Assembly: GCA_015060685.1 (NCBI GenBank)
Contig: SUXZ01000009.1
Location: 44,853-108,852 of the forward strand
DNA from: Mediterranea massiliensis
Lineage (GTDB): Bacteria; Bacteroidota; Bacteroidia; Bacteroidales; Bacteroidaceae
Length of the DNA: 64,000 nt
Direction: 5' to 3'
The translations under genes were made by a program, and so were the position numbers. A model generated the notes under the pieces. That model made no database searches. It saw only the letters and a list, made by a program, of their open reading frames with translations, and had not been told where the DNA came from. Below are positions 16,340-26,012 of the stretch, piece after piece (within the stretch, counting starts at the first letter, position 1; each line of letters opens with the position of its first letter).

Positions 16340-18043
16340 TTAAGCAGATTTCTTCTCTTTCATGTCGGTTGTAGCCTCAACCACATTCACTACATAGTCG
16401 CCAAGCTTTTCGCATTCGGCAATGATATCCATGTAGTAAACACCCATTTGATAGTCGTACTCTTTGTTATTGACATCGAGGATGTTCTGGTTCTTGAGCT
16501 GGTTGCGGTAGTTGTTGATTTCGTTTTCAAGGTTGAACGACTTGTTCACATCCACATCGCGGCTTTCGTGTTCGGCATGGTTGATAACTACAATCATTTG
16601 TCGCAACGATTGATCTACCAATGCCATCATGTTGTGGATGCGTTCGTATTGCTTTTCAACGAAATCTACGTTTGCTTGACGGCGACGATTGATGGTGCGC
16701 GCCAAGTTGTAGCAGCTATCGCCGATACTTTCAATTTCGGTTACTTCGCGAAGCATGGCACGGATTTCCAACTTACTTTCCGAACTGAGTCGGCCTTCGG
16801 ATACTTGATTCAAGTAGTTGGCAATCTCAAGCTCCATGTTGTCGCTGATGCTTTCGTACTTCTCGATGCGGCTGAAGAGCTTATTGAAGTCCTCTTCCTT
16901 CTCGGTATGAAGCAAATCTTTCACCATGCCATACATGCGATAGGTGCGCTCGGCATAGAGATGGATTTCTTTCTTTGCTTGAAGGATAGAGAGTTCGGCC
17001 GTAGAGAGCATACCACCGCTGATGAAGCGCAAGCGATACTCTTCGTCTTGTTCTTTCGATGGATAGATGGTACATACGGCACGCTCGATGAGCTTAACGA
17101 ACCAAATCATAATCAGCACGTTGCAGATATTGAATGCGGTATGGAAAGCAGAAAGTTTAAAGGGGACTGCTACCGAGGTTTCGGTTACACCCATTACGTT
17201 TTCTACAAACCATGATACGGCTCCGGTGAAGACGGGGAAGAGGCAGAGCACCCATATTACACCAAACACGTTGAACACCAAGTGAGCCATGGCCGCACGT
17301 TTGGCTTGTGTATTGGCGGTTAATGCCGCTAAGTTCGCGGTAATGGTAGTACCAATATTTTCGCCAAGTACCAACGCAGCACCCAGTTCAAAGCTAATCC
17401 AACCATTGGCACACATAATCAAGGTGATAGCCATAGTTGCCGCTGATGCTTGCACAATCATGGTGAGCACCGTACCAATCAACACGAATATCAAGATTGA
17501 GACAAATCCCATATCGGCCCAGTTTTGAACAAACTGTAACATGTCGGGGTTTTGTTGCAAGTCGGGCGCATTGGCTTTCAAGTTTTGAAGGCCCATGAAA
17601 AGGAACGAGAAGCCAAAGATAAATTCACCTAACGATTTGCGATTGCTTTTTGAAGAGAATAACAAAGGTAAACCAAAGAAAAGCAAAGGTATTGCAAAAG
17701 CTGCAATATCAACTTTAAATCCCAATGCCGAGATAATCCAAGCGGTTACGGTGGTACCAATGTTGGCACCCATAATTACACCAATGGATTGAGCCAACTC
17801 CAATAATCCTGCATTAACAAAGCTGACCACCATTACGGTAGTAGCCGAAGAGGATTGGATAAGTGCTGTAATCAGCATACCGGTAATAACACCCATTACA
17901 CGATTGGTGGTCATAGCGGTTAAAATACGTCGAAGCCTGTCTCCGGCAAACTTTTGGAGGCCTTCACTCATTATCTTCATTCCGTATAGAAACAGAGCTA
18001 ACGAGCCAAGCAATTTTAAAAAATCATAAAAAGAATAATCCAT
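16340..18043 (-). CDS. Na/Pi cotransporter family protein with PhoU-like tail
   Basis: The 567-residue inner-membrane protein has two copies of the Na_Pi_cotrans repeat. The QSSSATTVM motif and its QASAATMA counterpart, each followed by a GxNIGTT motif, mark the inverted-repeat substrate pathway. About eight hydrophobic segments span residues 5-320. The C-terminal 220 residues are helical and PhoU-like, a layout typical of bacterial NptA/YjbB-type proteins that move phosphate across the inner membrane, often outward in YjbB. It ends 20 bases from a shared bidirectional terminator. No pst or pho genes are nearby. Confidence 0.92.
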   Translation of the reverse strand: MDYSFYDFLKLLGSLALFLYGMKIMSEGLQKFAGDRLRRILTAMTTNRVMGVITGMLITALIQSSSATTVMVVSFVNAGLLELAQSIGVIMGANIGTTVTAWIISALGFKVDIAAFAIPLLFFGLPLLFSSKSNRKSLGEFIFGFSFLFMGLQNLKANAPDLQQNPDMLQFVQNWADMGFVSILIFVLIGTVLTMIVQASAATMAITLIMCANGWISFELGAALVLGENIGTTITANLAALTANTQAKRAAMAHLVFNVFGVIWVLCLFPVFTGAVSWFVENVMGVTETSVAVPFKLSAFHTAFNICNVLIMIWFVKLIERAVCTIYPSKEQDEEYRLRFISGGMLSTAELSILQAKKEIHLYAERTYRMYGMVKDLLHTEKEEDFNKLFSRIEKYESISDNMELEIANYLNQVSEGRLSSESKLEIRAMLREVTEIESIGDSCYNLARTINRRRQANVDFVEKQYERIHNMMALVDQSLRQMIVVINHAEHESRDVDVNKSFNLENEINNYRNQLKNQNILDVNNKEYDYQMGVYYMDIIAECEKLGDYVVNVVEATTDMKEKKSA

Positions 18044-18137
18044 CTTTCACTTATTTGTTTATTTTATGTTTTATTTGAAAGAAATGCACTATCTTCACAT
18101 TCGAAATAAAATAATACGAACTAAAGATTTTTAATAC

Positions 18138-19805
18138 ATGTTACAAATTCGTTGCAAAAATAATAATATTTCCCAAACATTCCCTATCGGAAGCACACTT
18201 TTAGAGATTTATCAGGCATTAAATTTAAATTTGCCCCATCAGTTGGTCAGTGCAAGGGTAAACAACTGCTCGGAAGGGCTCACATACCGCGTCTATCACA
18301 ACAAGGATGTGGAGTTTTTGGACATTACCCACCCATCGGCTCGCCGCACCTATGCCCGAAGCCTATGTTTTGTGCTCTATAAAGCCATCACCGAACTATT
18401 CCCCAACGGCAAATTAAATGTGGAACACTCGGTATCCAACGGATATTATTGCAGCCTCAACATCGGCCGTCCCATCGAGTTGACCGATGTGCAGAACCTG
18501 AAGAAACGGATGCAGGAGATTATAGCCGAAGACCTCCCCTTCCGCCGTAAAGAGTGCCTGACCACCGAAGCTGTTCCGCACTTCCACGGAGTGGGTTTGG
18601 TGGACAAGGCGAAGCTACTCGAAAGCACCGGCTCGCTTTACACCTACTACTACATGTTGGGCGATACTTCCGACTACTACTACGGATGCCTGCTTCCCAG
18701 CACCGGCTATCTATACCTGTTCGACTTGGTGAAATACTACGACGGCCTGCTGTTGCGCCTTCCCGACAAGAACAATCCCGACCAACTGGGCGAAATCGTG
18801 AAGCAAGAGAAGATGTTCGAAGTATTTAAGGAACACCTGAATTGGAACAACATCTTAGGATGTGCCAACGTGGGCGATGTAAACCAGATATGCCAAAGCG
18901 GAAACGCCGGCATGCTTATCAAGGTGGCCGAGGCGTTGCAAGAGAAGAAAATTGCACAGATAGCCGAAGAGATTTACCGCCGAGGTGCCGAAGAGGGCAA
19001 ACCCGTCAAGCTGGTGCTCATCTCAGGCCCATCCTCATCGGGCAAAACCACCTTCAGCAAGCGGTTGAGCATCCAACTGATGACCAACGGCATCCGTCCC
19101 TACCCCATTGCATTAGACAACTACTTCGTGAACCGCAAGGATACACCGCGCGATGCCAACGGTGATTACGATTACGAATCGCTTTATGCGCTCGACCTGA
19201 AGAAGTTTGAAGAAGACTTGCAAGCATTGCTTCGTGGCGAAGAGATTATGTTACCCACCTTTAACTTCACTACCGGCGAACGCGAATACAATGGCGAGAA
19301 ATTGCTATTGGAAGACGACATGGTGCTGATTCTCGAAGGCATACACGCACTCAATCCGGAGTTGACACCACAAATTGCACCCGAACACAAGTTCAAGATT
19401 TATGTATCGGCACTGACAAGCATCTCGCTCGACGACCACAACTGGATTCCTACCAGCGATAACCGACTTATCCGACGCATCATACGCGACTACAAATATC
19501 GCGGATACTCCGCACAGGAAACCATCTCACGATGGCCCAGCGTGCGTGCCGGCGAAGACAAATGGATTTTCCCCTTCCAGGAGAATGCCGATGTGATGTT
19601 CAACTCGGCCATGCTATTCGAACTGGGTGTACTCCGCCCCTACATCGAGCCAATCTTGATGGGTGTACCACAAAATTGTCCAGAATATGCAGAAGCACAT
19701 CGCTTAAGACGCTTCATCCAATATTTCACCACCATCAAGGATTTGGAATTACCGCCAACTTCGTTGCTTCGTGAGTTTTTAGGAGGAAGTAGCTTTAAAT
19801 ATTAA
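18138..19805 (+). CDS. Nucleoside (uridine-type) kinase with TGS-like N-terminus
   Basis: The 555-residue protein has an N-terminal ubiquitin-like TGS segment and a second threonyl-tRNA-synthetase-like additional domain (about residues 1-200). A phosphoribulokinase/uridine-kinase domain follows, with Walker A GPSSSGKTTF near residue 297, YFVNRKDTPRD and the LEGIHALNPEL stretch. This architecture is annotated as nucleoside kinase across Bacteroidetes and Firmicutes; the expected reaction is ATP-dependent phosphorylation of uridine or cytidine. The role of the synthetase-like half is not known. It precedes the sensor-kinase-like gene, which has its own -7 box. Confidence 0.9.
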   Translation: MLQIRCKNNNISQTFPIGSTLLEIYQALNLNLPHQLVSARVNNCSEGLTYRVYHNKDVEFLDITHPSARRTYARSLCFVLYKAITELFPNGKLNVEHSVSNGYYCSLNIGRPIELTDVQNLKKRMQEIIAEDLPFRRKECLTTEAVPHFHGVGLVDKAKLLESTGSLYTYYYMLGDTSDYYYGCLLPSTGYLYLFDLVKYYDGLLLRLPDKNNPDQLGEIVKQEKMFEVFKEHLNWNNILGCANVGDVNQICQSGNAGMLIKVAEALQEKKIAQIAEEIYRRGAEEGKPVKLVLISGPSSSGKTTFSKRLSIQLMTNGIRPYPIALDNYFVNRKDTPRDANGDYDYESLYALDLKKFEEDLQALLRGEEIMLPTFNFTTGEREYNGEKLLLEDDMVLILEGIHALNPELTPQIAPEHKFKIYVSALTSISLDDHNWIPTSDNRLIRRIIRDYKYRGYSAQETISRWPSVRAGEDKWIFPFQENADVMFNSAMLFELGVLRPYIEPILMGVPQNCPEYAEAHRLRRFIQYFTTIKDLELPPTSLLREFLGGSSFKY

Positions 19806-19814
19806 AGAAACAAT

Positions 19815-19822
19815 TACTTTTG
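19815..19822 (+). promoter_or_regulatory. -7 box TACTTTTG of the kinase-like/TPR/barrel operon
   Basis: TACTTTTG fits TAnnTTTG and lies 25 bases before the ATG at 19847. An in-frame TTG at 19820 is part of this box and is not a start. Confidence 0.75.
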
Positions 19823-19846
19823 CACGATATAAACATATTAAAAAGG

Positions 19847-21226
19847 ATGAAAACAAGACTTTATATATTCGTAGCCGCACTATTTTGTAGTGTTATGCTA
19901 ATGGCCCAATCGTCGGCATCGTTCATCAAGAAGGCACAACAACAATACGGACGCAATGCCTACAAGGAGGCATTCGAATCGTTGCGCAATGCCGAATCGG
20001 CACTCTATGGCGAAGAACGTAGTAGCGGAAAGAAAATGCCGGAGGTGAGATACAGCATCACCAAAGAGCGCGTACAGATGTACATCCGGATGCGTAACTC
20101 CAAACGGGCCAACGAACAACTGGAACGCTTGGAAGAACAAGCCAAGAACATGGGTAACGACTCCATCAACAACGATTTGTTGTACACACAAGCCAACGTG
20201 TACTACACTTTCGGTGAAAGCACCAAAGGGGATGCGTGCATCAACAAACTGATAGAGGAATACAAAGCCGCCAAGCAATACGACGAGATAGACAACTGCT
20301 ACCAAACAATTATCGGCATTGCCCGCAGGGCCGGCAACGCATCGTTCATGGCACGCACCTACGAAAAGTACATGCTTTGGAACGACTCGGTACACGCACT
20401 GAAAGCACAAGACAACCTCGATGCATTGCAACAGAAGTATGATAGCAGTCTGCAAACCATCGAAGAGAAAGATGCATCGCTCAGCAACAAGCAATACATC
20501 ATCGTTGCACTCTGTGTATTGGCGCTTATCCTGACGGCCATATTGGTTTTCGGAGCCATCATCCTGATGCGGTTCATCGTGCTATCGCGAAAGCAGAAGA
20601 AGACCATCCAAACAACCAACGAGCAAACCCGACTGAAAACAAAGTTCATTCAGAATATCTCGTCGCAAATAGAGCCTACGCTCAGCAAGCTACCGGCCGA
20701 CTTACCGGGTGTAAAGGCTTTGAATCAATTCGCCAACCACATCCAGGAGATGTCGGAGCTTGAAAGTACCCTTGACCAACCTTTTGAGATGGAAGACAAG
20801 AACGTATTAACCTTCTGCGAAAAGGTGATGGCCAAGATTGAAGACAAGGTGAAGCCTAACGTTACCTGCACCGTAAACGCACCTAAACTAACTGCCCGCA
20901 TCAATGCCGAACACCTTGAACGAGTGATTCTGCACTTATTGGAGAATGCAGCCAAATATACGCCCGAAGGAGGAAAAATCATCCTCGACTTCAAGAAACG
21001 TGGCGCACATACCCACCAGTTTATCGTAACCGACACCGGTTGCGGCATTGCCGAAGAGCAACGCGAAAACCTATTCAAACCCTTTGCACAAGTCAAGGAT
21101 TTGACACAAGGCGACGGATTGGGATTGCCCATCTGTTCGCTGATTGCCACCAAAATGAACGGCACGATTTACCTTGATAGCAGTTACACCAAAGGTGCAC
21201 GCTTTGTGCTCGAACTACATGTGTAG
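19847..21226 (+). CDS. Sensor-histidine-kinase-like membrane protein lacking the phospho-acceptor His
   Basis: The 459-residue protein has a signal or anchor segment (1-20), a helical TPR-like sensor region (25-205), a transmembrane segment (217-246) and a cytoplasmic kinase-like part. The HATPase_c domain looks intact: N box ENAAKY (Asn367), G1 DTGCG (396-400), F box LFKPF, G2 GDGLGL (422-427). In the dimerisation helix the usual NxSHExRTPL is replaced by NISSQIEPTL (270-279), so Ser273 takes the place of the phospho-acceptor His. It may bind ATP without autophosphorylating. It heads an operon with the TPR and beta-barrel genes, and no response regulator is nearby. Start chosen after the -7 box. 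Confidence 0.85.
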   Translation: MKTRLYIFVAALFCSVMLMAQSSASFIKKAQQQYGRNAYKEAFESLRNAESALYGEERSSGKKMPEVRYSITKERVQMYIRMRNSKRANEQLERLEEQAKNMGNDSINNDLLYTQANVYYTFGESTKGDACINKLIEEYKAAKQYDEIDNCYQTIIGIARRAGNASFMARTYEKYMLWNDSVHALKAQDNLDALQQKYDSSLQTIEEKDASLSNKQYIIVALCVLALILTAILVFGAIILMRFIVLSRKQKKTIQTTNEQTRLKTKFIQNISSQIEPTLSKLPADLPGVKALNQFANHIQEMSELESTLDQPFEMEDKNVLTFCEKVMAKIEDKVKPNVTCTVNAPKLTARINAEHLERVILHLLENAAKYTPEGGKIILDFKKRGAHTHQFIVTDTGCGIAEEQRENLFKPFAQVKDLTQGDGLGLPICSLIATKMNGTIYLDSSYTKGARFVLELHV

Positions 21227-21245
21227 GAAACAAACATATTATATA

Positions 21246-24200
21246 ATGAAGCATCACATCATCTCTATAGCCCTGCTATTGCTTGGTTCTATATCCCTGC
21301 CCATACAAGCACAGGACAACCTGTTTTCAGAAGGAAAGAACCTATTTGAGCAACAAGCCTACTCGGCAGCCCTTTCGCCATTGGCAAATTACCTGAAGTC
21401 GGTAGAAAAGAGTGCTGATACCGAAGCACAACGCATGCAAGCCCACTACATGTTGGCCTGCATTGCCTACGAATTGCAACAACCTAACGACATCCAAACC
21501 ATTGAAAAGGTGATAAACAACTACCCTGAATCGCCCTACAACAACCGTCTGAAAGGATTGATGGCATCGGCATACTTCTTCGACAACGACTACGAAACGG
21601 CTCTGAACTGGTTCAACCAATGCGATTTGGATAATATGAGTCCAACCGAACGGGACGATTTCATCTATCGCATGGCGACTTGCTACCTGGAATTGGACGA
21701 ACTGACCGAAGCCGCCAGTTGGTTCATGGCACTGAGCAATACATCCGACCGCTATGAAGCCGATAGCAAATATTACTTGGCCTACATCCGATACACCCAA
21801 GAGCGATACGACGAAGCCTTGCAGAGTTTCCTTTCGTTGCAAACACATCCCAAGTACGAAGCGTTGGTACCCTACTACATCGCCGAGATTTATTTGCAGA
21901 AAAATCAACTGGCCAAAGCCGAAGAGGTTGCAGACAGCTATCTGAAGAGATACAACCATCAGGAATATGTTGCACAGATGTATCGCATAAAAGGAGCCGT
22001 GTGCTACCTTCGCGAGCAATCGCAAGCGGCAGCAGACAACTTCAAGCAATATCTGCAACTGAACGAGGAAGCGCCACGACGCGATGCATTATACATGCTT
22101 GGCTTGTCGTGCTACAACATCAAGCAATACAATGAAGCCATCGAACAACTGAATAAAGTGGCAAGCAACAACGATGCCCTATCGCAAAATGCCTATTTGC
22201 ACATGGGTTTGGCGGCTTTGCAATTGGGTGATAAGACCGGTGCCCGCATGGCATTCGAGCAGGCTGCCATCAGCAATGCAGACGCATCCATCAAAGAGGT
22301 GGCTGCCTACAATCATGCCTTGATTATCCATGAAACGGCCTACTCGGCGTTTGGCGAGTCGGTTACTGTTTTCGAACGTTTCTTGAACAACTTCCCTCAA
22401 TCGCGCTATGCCGATAAGGTGAGCAGCTATCTGATTGAGGTGTACATGAATACCCGCAGTTACGATGCCGCTTTGCAATCCATCGAGCGCATTGCACAAC
22501 CAAGTAACGACATCTTGGAGGCCAAGCAACGCATCCTGTTCCAATTGGGAACACAAACCTTTGCCAACACACAATTCAATGAGGCCATCGACTATTTCAG
22601 CCGTAGCATTGAACTGGGCAAGTACAACCGACAGACAGCCGCCGATGCACACTATTGGCGTGGCGAAGCTTTCTATCGTTTGGAGCAATGGGATAAGGCT
22701 CAACGCGATTTCCAGGCCTATCAGCAACAGACGGCCCAACGGAATACACAGATGTTTGCCTTGTCGGAATACAACCTTGGCTATCTGCTCTTCCGGAAAG
22801 AGAATTATCCTGCAGCCCGACAACGGTTTGTTTCGTTCGTAGCAACCGAGAAAGAGAAAAACAAATCGCTATTGGCCGATGCCTACAATAGAATAGCCGA
22901 TTGTTACTTGAACAACCGCCAGTTTGACGAAGCGAAACAATACTATACCCTTGCCGAGAAACAAGCTACCGTTGGAGGCGACTATGCCTACTATCAATTG
23001 GCATTGGTTGCCGGATTGCAGAAAGAATATAATCAAAAGGTGACTTTGTTGAACGAATTGGCCAAACGCTATCCACAATCGCCCTACAACGTAAACGCTT
23101 TGTACGAGAAGGGACGTTCGTATGTGCAACAAGAGGCTAACGACAAGGCCATCGGTACTTTCCAACAACTGGTAGAGAAGTATCCCAACAGCCCACTAAG
23201 CCGCAAAGCAGCAGCCGAAATCGGTTTGCTACACTATCAGGACGGCAACTATAACAAAGCGATAGAGGCATACAAACAGGTGATAAACAACTATCCCGGT
23301 AGCGACGAGGCCAAATTGGCGATGAAAGATTTGAAGTCGTTGTATGTGGAGACCAACCGCGTGGACGAATATGCTAAGTTGGTGGCCGAACTACCCGGTA
23401 ACATCAGTTTTGAAGCCAGCGAACAAGACTCACTGACCTACATTGCTGCCGAAAAGGTGTATATGAAGGCCGACAACAAACAAGCCAAGCAGAGTTTCGA
23501 ACGCTACCTGCAAAGCTTCCCCAAAGGTGCCTTCTACCTGAACGCGCACTATTACCTGGCCTTAATGGCCAAAACAGCCAACAACGATGCCGAGCTATTG
23601 GAGCACACGTCCAAACTATTGGAATATATCGACTCGCCCTTTACCGAAGAGGCGTTGGTGATGCAAGCCGAAACGCTTACCAAGCAAAAGCGACACGAAG
23701 AGGCGTTGGCTACCTACAAGCAGTTGCAAGTCAAGGCAAGTACCATCGAGCGTAAACGATTGGCCATGATGGGGGCATTGTTGAGTGCCAACCAACTGAA
23801 CAACCACATCGAAACCATTCATGCGGCAACAGCACTATTGGCGGAGGAGAAAATCTCCCCCGAAATAAAGAACGAAGCCCTCTACTTGCGAAGCATGGCC
23901 TACCTAAACGAACAAGCCACCGAAAAGGCGTTCGCCGACTGGCAAGTGCTGGCACAGGATATCCGCACCGTGTATGGAGCAGAGGCCAGTTACCGAATGG
24001 CACAAATGCTATACGACAAGGGCGATTTTGCCGGTGCCGAAAAGCATGTGTTGCAATTCATTGACCAAAGCACACCACATGCCTATTGGTTGGCCAGAGC
24101 ATTTGTATTGCTTTCCGATGTTTATGCGGCACAAGGCAAGAACATGGAAGCCAAACAATACTTGTTGAGTCTGAAGCAAAACTACCAGGCAGATGACGAC

Positions 24201-24248
24201 ATTGCCGGTATGATTGAAGAGCGAATGAAAAACTTCACCGAGGAATAA
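21246..24248 (+). CDS. Exported TPR-repeat protein, 1000 aa
   Basis: A signal peptide ends SLPIQAQD; the rest is almost entirely tetratricopeptide repeats, recognisable as about 25 helical pairs with words such as NYPGSDEAKLAMKDL, KYPNSPLSRKAAAEIG and RYPQSPYNVNALYEKG. Such periplasmic or outer-membrane-associated TPR proteins (YbgF/BamD-like repeats) scaffold envelope complexes. It begins 19 bases after the kinase-like gene and ends 20 bases before a barrel gene, so the three are probably one envelope system. The ATG at 21246 is preferred; an upstream in-frame ATT-rich extension would overlap the previous gene and spoil the signal peptide. Confidence 0.88.
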   Translation: MKHHIISIALLLLGSISLPIQAQDNLFSEGKNLFEQQAYSAALSPLANYLKSVEKSADTEAQRMQAHYMLACIAYELQQPNDIQTIEKVINNYPESPYNNRLKGLMASAYFFDNDYETALNWFNQCDLDNMSPTERDDFIYRMATCYLELDELTEAASWFMALSNTSDRYEADSKYYLAYIRYTQERYDEALQSFLSLQTHPKYEALVPYYIAEIYLQKNQLAKAEEVADSYLKRYNHQEYVAQMYRIKGAVCYLREQSQAAADNFKQYLQLNEEAPRRDALYMLGLSCYNIKQYNEAIEQLNKVASNNDALSQNAYLHMGLAALQLGDKTGARMAFEQAAISNADASIKEVAAYNHALIIHETAYSAFGESVTVFERFLNNFPQSRYADKVSSYLIEVYMNTRSYDAALQSIERIAQPSNDILEAKQRILFQLGTQTFANTQFNEAIDYFSRSIELGKYNRQTAADAHYWRGEAFYRLEQWDKAQRDFQAYQQQTAQRNTQMFALSEYNLGYLLFRKENYPAARQRFVSFVATEKEKNKSLLADAYNRIADCYLNNRQFDEAKQYYTLAEKQATVGGDYAYYQLALVAGLQKEYNQKVTLLNELAKRYPQSPYNVNALYEKGRSYVQQEANDKAIGTFQQLVEKYPNSPLSRKAAAEIGLLHYQDGNYNKAIEAYKQVINNYPGSDEAKLAMKDLKSLYVETNRVDEYAKLVAELPGNISFEASEQDSLTYIAAEKVYMKADNKQAKQSFERYLQSFPKGAFYLNAHYYLALMAKTANNDAELLEHTSKLLEYIDSPFTEEALVMQAETLTKQKRHEEALATYKQLQVKASTIERKRLAMMGALLSANQLNNHIETIHAATALLAEEKISPEIKNEALYLRSMAYLNEQATEKAFADWQVLAQDIRTVYGAEASYRMAQMLYDKGDFAGAEKHVLQFIDQSTPHAYWLARAFVLLSDVYAAQGKNMEAKQYLLSLKQNYQADDDIAGMIEERMKNFTEE

Positions 24249-24268
24249 TCACTAAAACAAGCAACCGA

Positions 24269-25900
24269 ATGAAAAGATATCTATACATCAGCATCCTTCT
24301 GCTATTCACTACACTTGGTATACAAGCACAAACACCCGACTCGTTGCTGAGCCGGGCAGTTGTTGTAGAACAAGAATATTCACCCCTGATAGACGATGCC
24401 AACAAGATAAACGTGCTTCCACAAGTAGAAGCACCAACCGTTACCAACCGACCAGTAGAATATATCGTTGGAACATTTGCTACCAACCAGTTTCCGCTTG
24501 AGCAGATGGATAGCTATACAGCTGCCGAACATCAGCCCACGGCAAAAGCCGGCTATTTACGAGCTGGAGCTGGCAACTATGGCAAACTGGACCTTTATGG
24601 CAACTATCACTTCAAACCAACCGATAAAGACCAGCTGAACATTCAAGCCGACCTGAAGGGACACAACGGCACCTTTGACAGATACAATGATTCGGGCGAA
24701 TGGGATTCATATTTCTATCGCACACGCGCGGGCGTTGAATACGCGCACGCATTCAATAAGGTGGACTTCCAAGCAGCCGGTCATTTGGGTGTGAACAACT
24801 TCAACCTGACATCCGGAGGCCGTCAACGCTTTACATCGGGCGATGTACAAGTAGGAGTAAAGTCGAGCAATCCGTTGCAGAAATATCAATACGGCATTCA
24901 AACGACACTACTCTTCTATCAACGCGCACACGATACCACACCATTAAATGAGACAATCTTGCGCACCAAGGCCAATTTTTCCATGAATCTTGCCGACGAG
25001 GCGCAACAAGTGGGTATGGGTATCCAGATAGATAACAACTTCATTGAAAAACGAAACTATAGCACCATCGATTTGAATCCATACTACCGTAAGCAAGGCA
25101 ACAACTGGCAATTCAAGTTGGGGGCTATCGTTGCATTAGCCACCAATTATGGTGAGGAGCTATACATCTCGCCCGACATCAGTTTCTGCTACCAAACAAG
25201 CAAGAATAGTGCCCTCTACCTGAAAGCGACGGGAGGAAGACGCATGAACGACTTCAGAGCATTGGAACAAATCAATCCGTATGCCAAGATAGCTACACCC
25301 TACGAAAGCGGATTCGAGCAACTCAATGCCTCGGTTGGATTCAAGGCCGGTGGCGAATCAGGATGGTACTTGCACCTTTATGGCGGCTATCAGATGTTGA
25401 AAAACGAGTTGTTGGCTTCTTTCGACAACATTAAAGAAGACGAAATCTACTATTTCAATCAATACAGCTACCTGCCCGACCCAATCTTCAAGCAATGCGA
25501 TTTGAATAACTTCTATGCCGGAGCAGATTTTGCCTACCACCACAAGCAACTATTCAGCCTCATCGCCTCGCTGAAGTATCAAGGTTGGGAAGAGAAAGAG
25601 TCGTTAAACGACTATTGCTACCTGTTGCCCGAACTGACCGCCAACGTAGCCTTACAATTCAACCCGATCTCCAACCTGCATACCGAAGTAGGATACCAAC
25701 ACATTGGATATACCATGGAGGCTACATTATTCATGCCCGACAACTACGGCAACCTTTACGTGAAAGCCGATTACGCCCTGTTCAACGGCATTGGCATCTA
25801 TGTTCGTGCCAACAATCTGTTGGGCAACAGCAATCAGCAATACATAGGTTATCCCACCGAAAAAGCCAATTTCCTGGGCGGAGTAACCTTCCAATTTTGA
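24269..25900 (+). CDS. Outer-membrane beta-barrel protein, TonB-receptor-like without plug
   Basis: The 543-residue protein has a signal ending LGIQAQ, a short N-terminal segment with VVVEQEYSPLIDDANK, and then many amphipathic strands (KLDLYGNYHFKPT, FQAAGHLGVNNFNL, YLHLYGGYQML) ending in FLGGVTFQF, a C-terminal Phe typical of outer-membrane barrels. No plug domain or TonB box is visible. It lies 20 bases after the 1000-residue TPR gene and is probably its partner in the outer membrane. Cargo or function unknown. Confidence 0.85.
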   Translation: MKRYLYISILLLFTTLGIQAQTPDSLLSRAVVVEQEYSPLIDDANKINVLPQVEAPTVTNRPVEYIVGTFATNQFPLEQMDSYTAAEHQPTAKAGYLRAGAGNYGKLDLYGNYHFKPTDKDQLNIQADLKGHNGTFDRYNDSGEWDSYFYRTRAGVEYAHAFNKVDFQAAGHLGVNNFNLTSGGRQRFTSGDVQVGVKSSNPLQKYQYGIQTTLLFYQRAHDTTPLNETILRTKANFSMNLADEAQQVGMGIQIDNNFIEKRNYSTIDLNPYYRKQGNNWQFKLGAIVALATNYGEELYISPDISFCYQTSKNSALYLKATGGRRMNDFRALEQINPYAKIATPYESGFEQLNASVGFKAGGESGWYLHLYGGYQMLKNELLASFDNIKEDEIYYFNQYSYLPDPIFKQCDLNNFYAGADFAYHHKQLFSLIASLKYQGWEEKESLNDYCYLLPELTANVALQFNPISNLHTEVGYQHIGYTMEATLFMPDNYGNLYVKADYALFNGIGIYVRANNLLGNSNQQYIGYPTEKANFLGGVTFQF

Positions 25901-25962
25901 TAAAAAAATGTTTTTTTACTAAAAACTCCTTATATTATAAGGTGTAGTTACTTTTTTTTCTC

Positions 25963-25970
25963 TACTTTTG
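25963..25970 (+). promoter_or_regulatory. -7 box TACTTTTG of topA
   Basis: TACTTTTG fits TAnnTTTG, 42 bases before the ATG at 26013. The in-frame TTG at 25968 is inside the box, so the 15-residue longer reading is rejected. Confidence 0.75.
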
Positions 25971-26012
25971 CGGCGATTTTTTGGGCAGTGCCCTTTACTA
26001 ACACAAAACTAT

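Noticed and set aside
16319..17215. 298-codon open frame on the plus strand
   Set aside because: Antisense to the Na/Pi cotransporter and begins inside the shared terminator.
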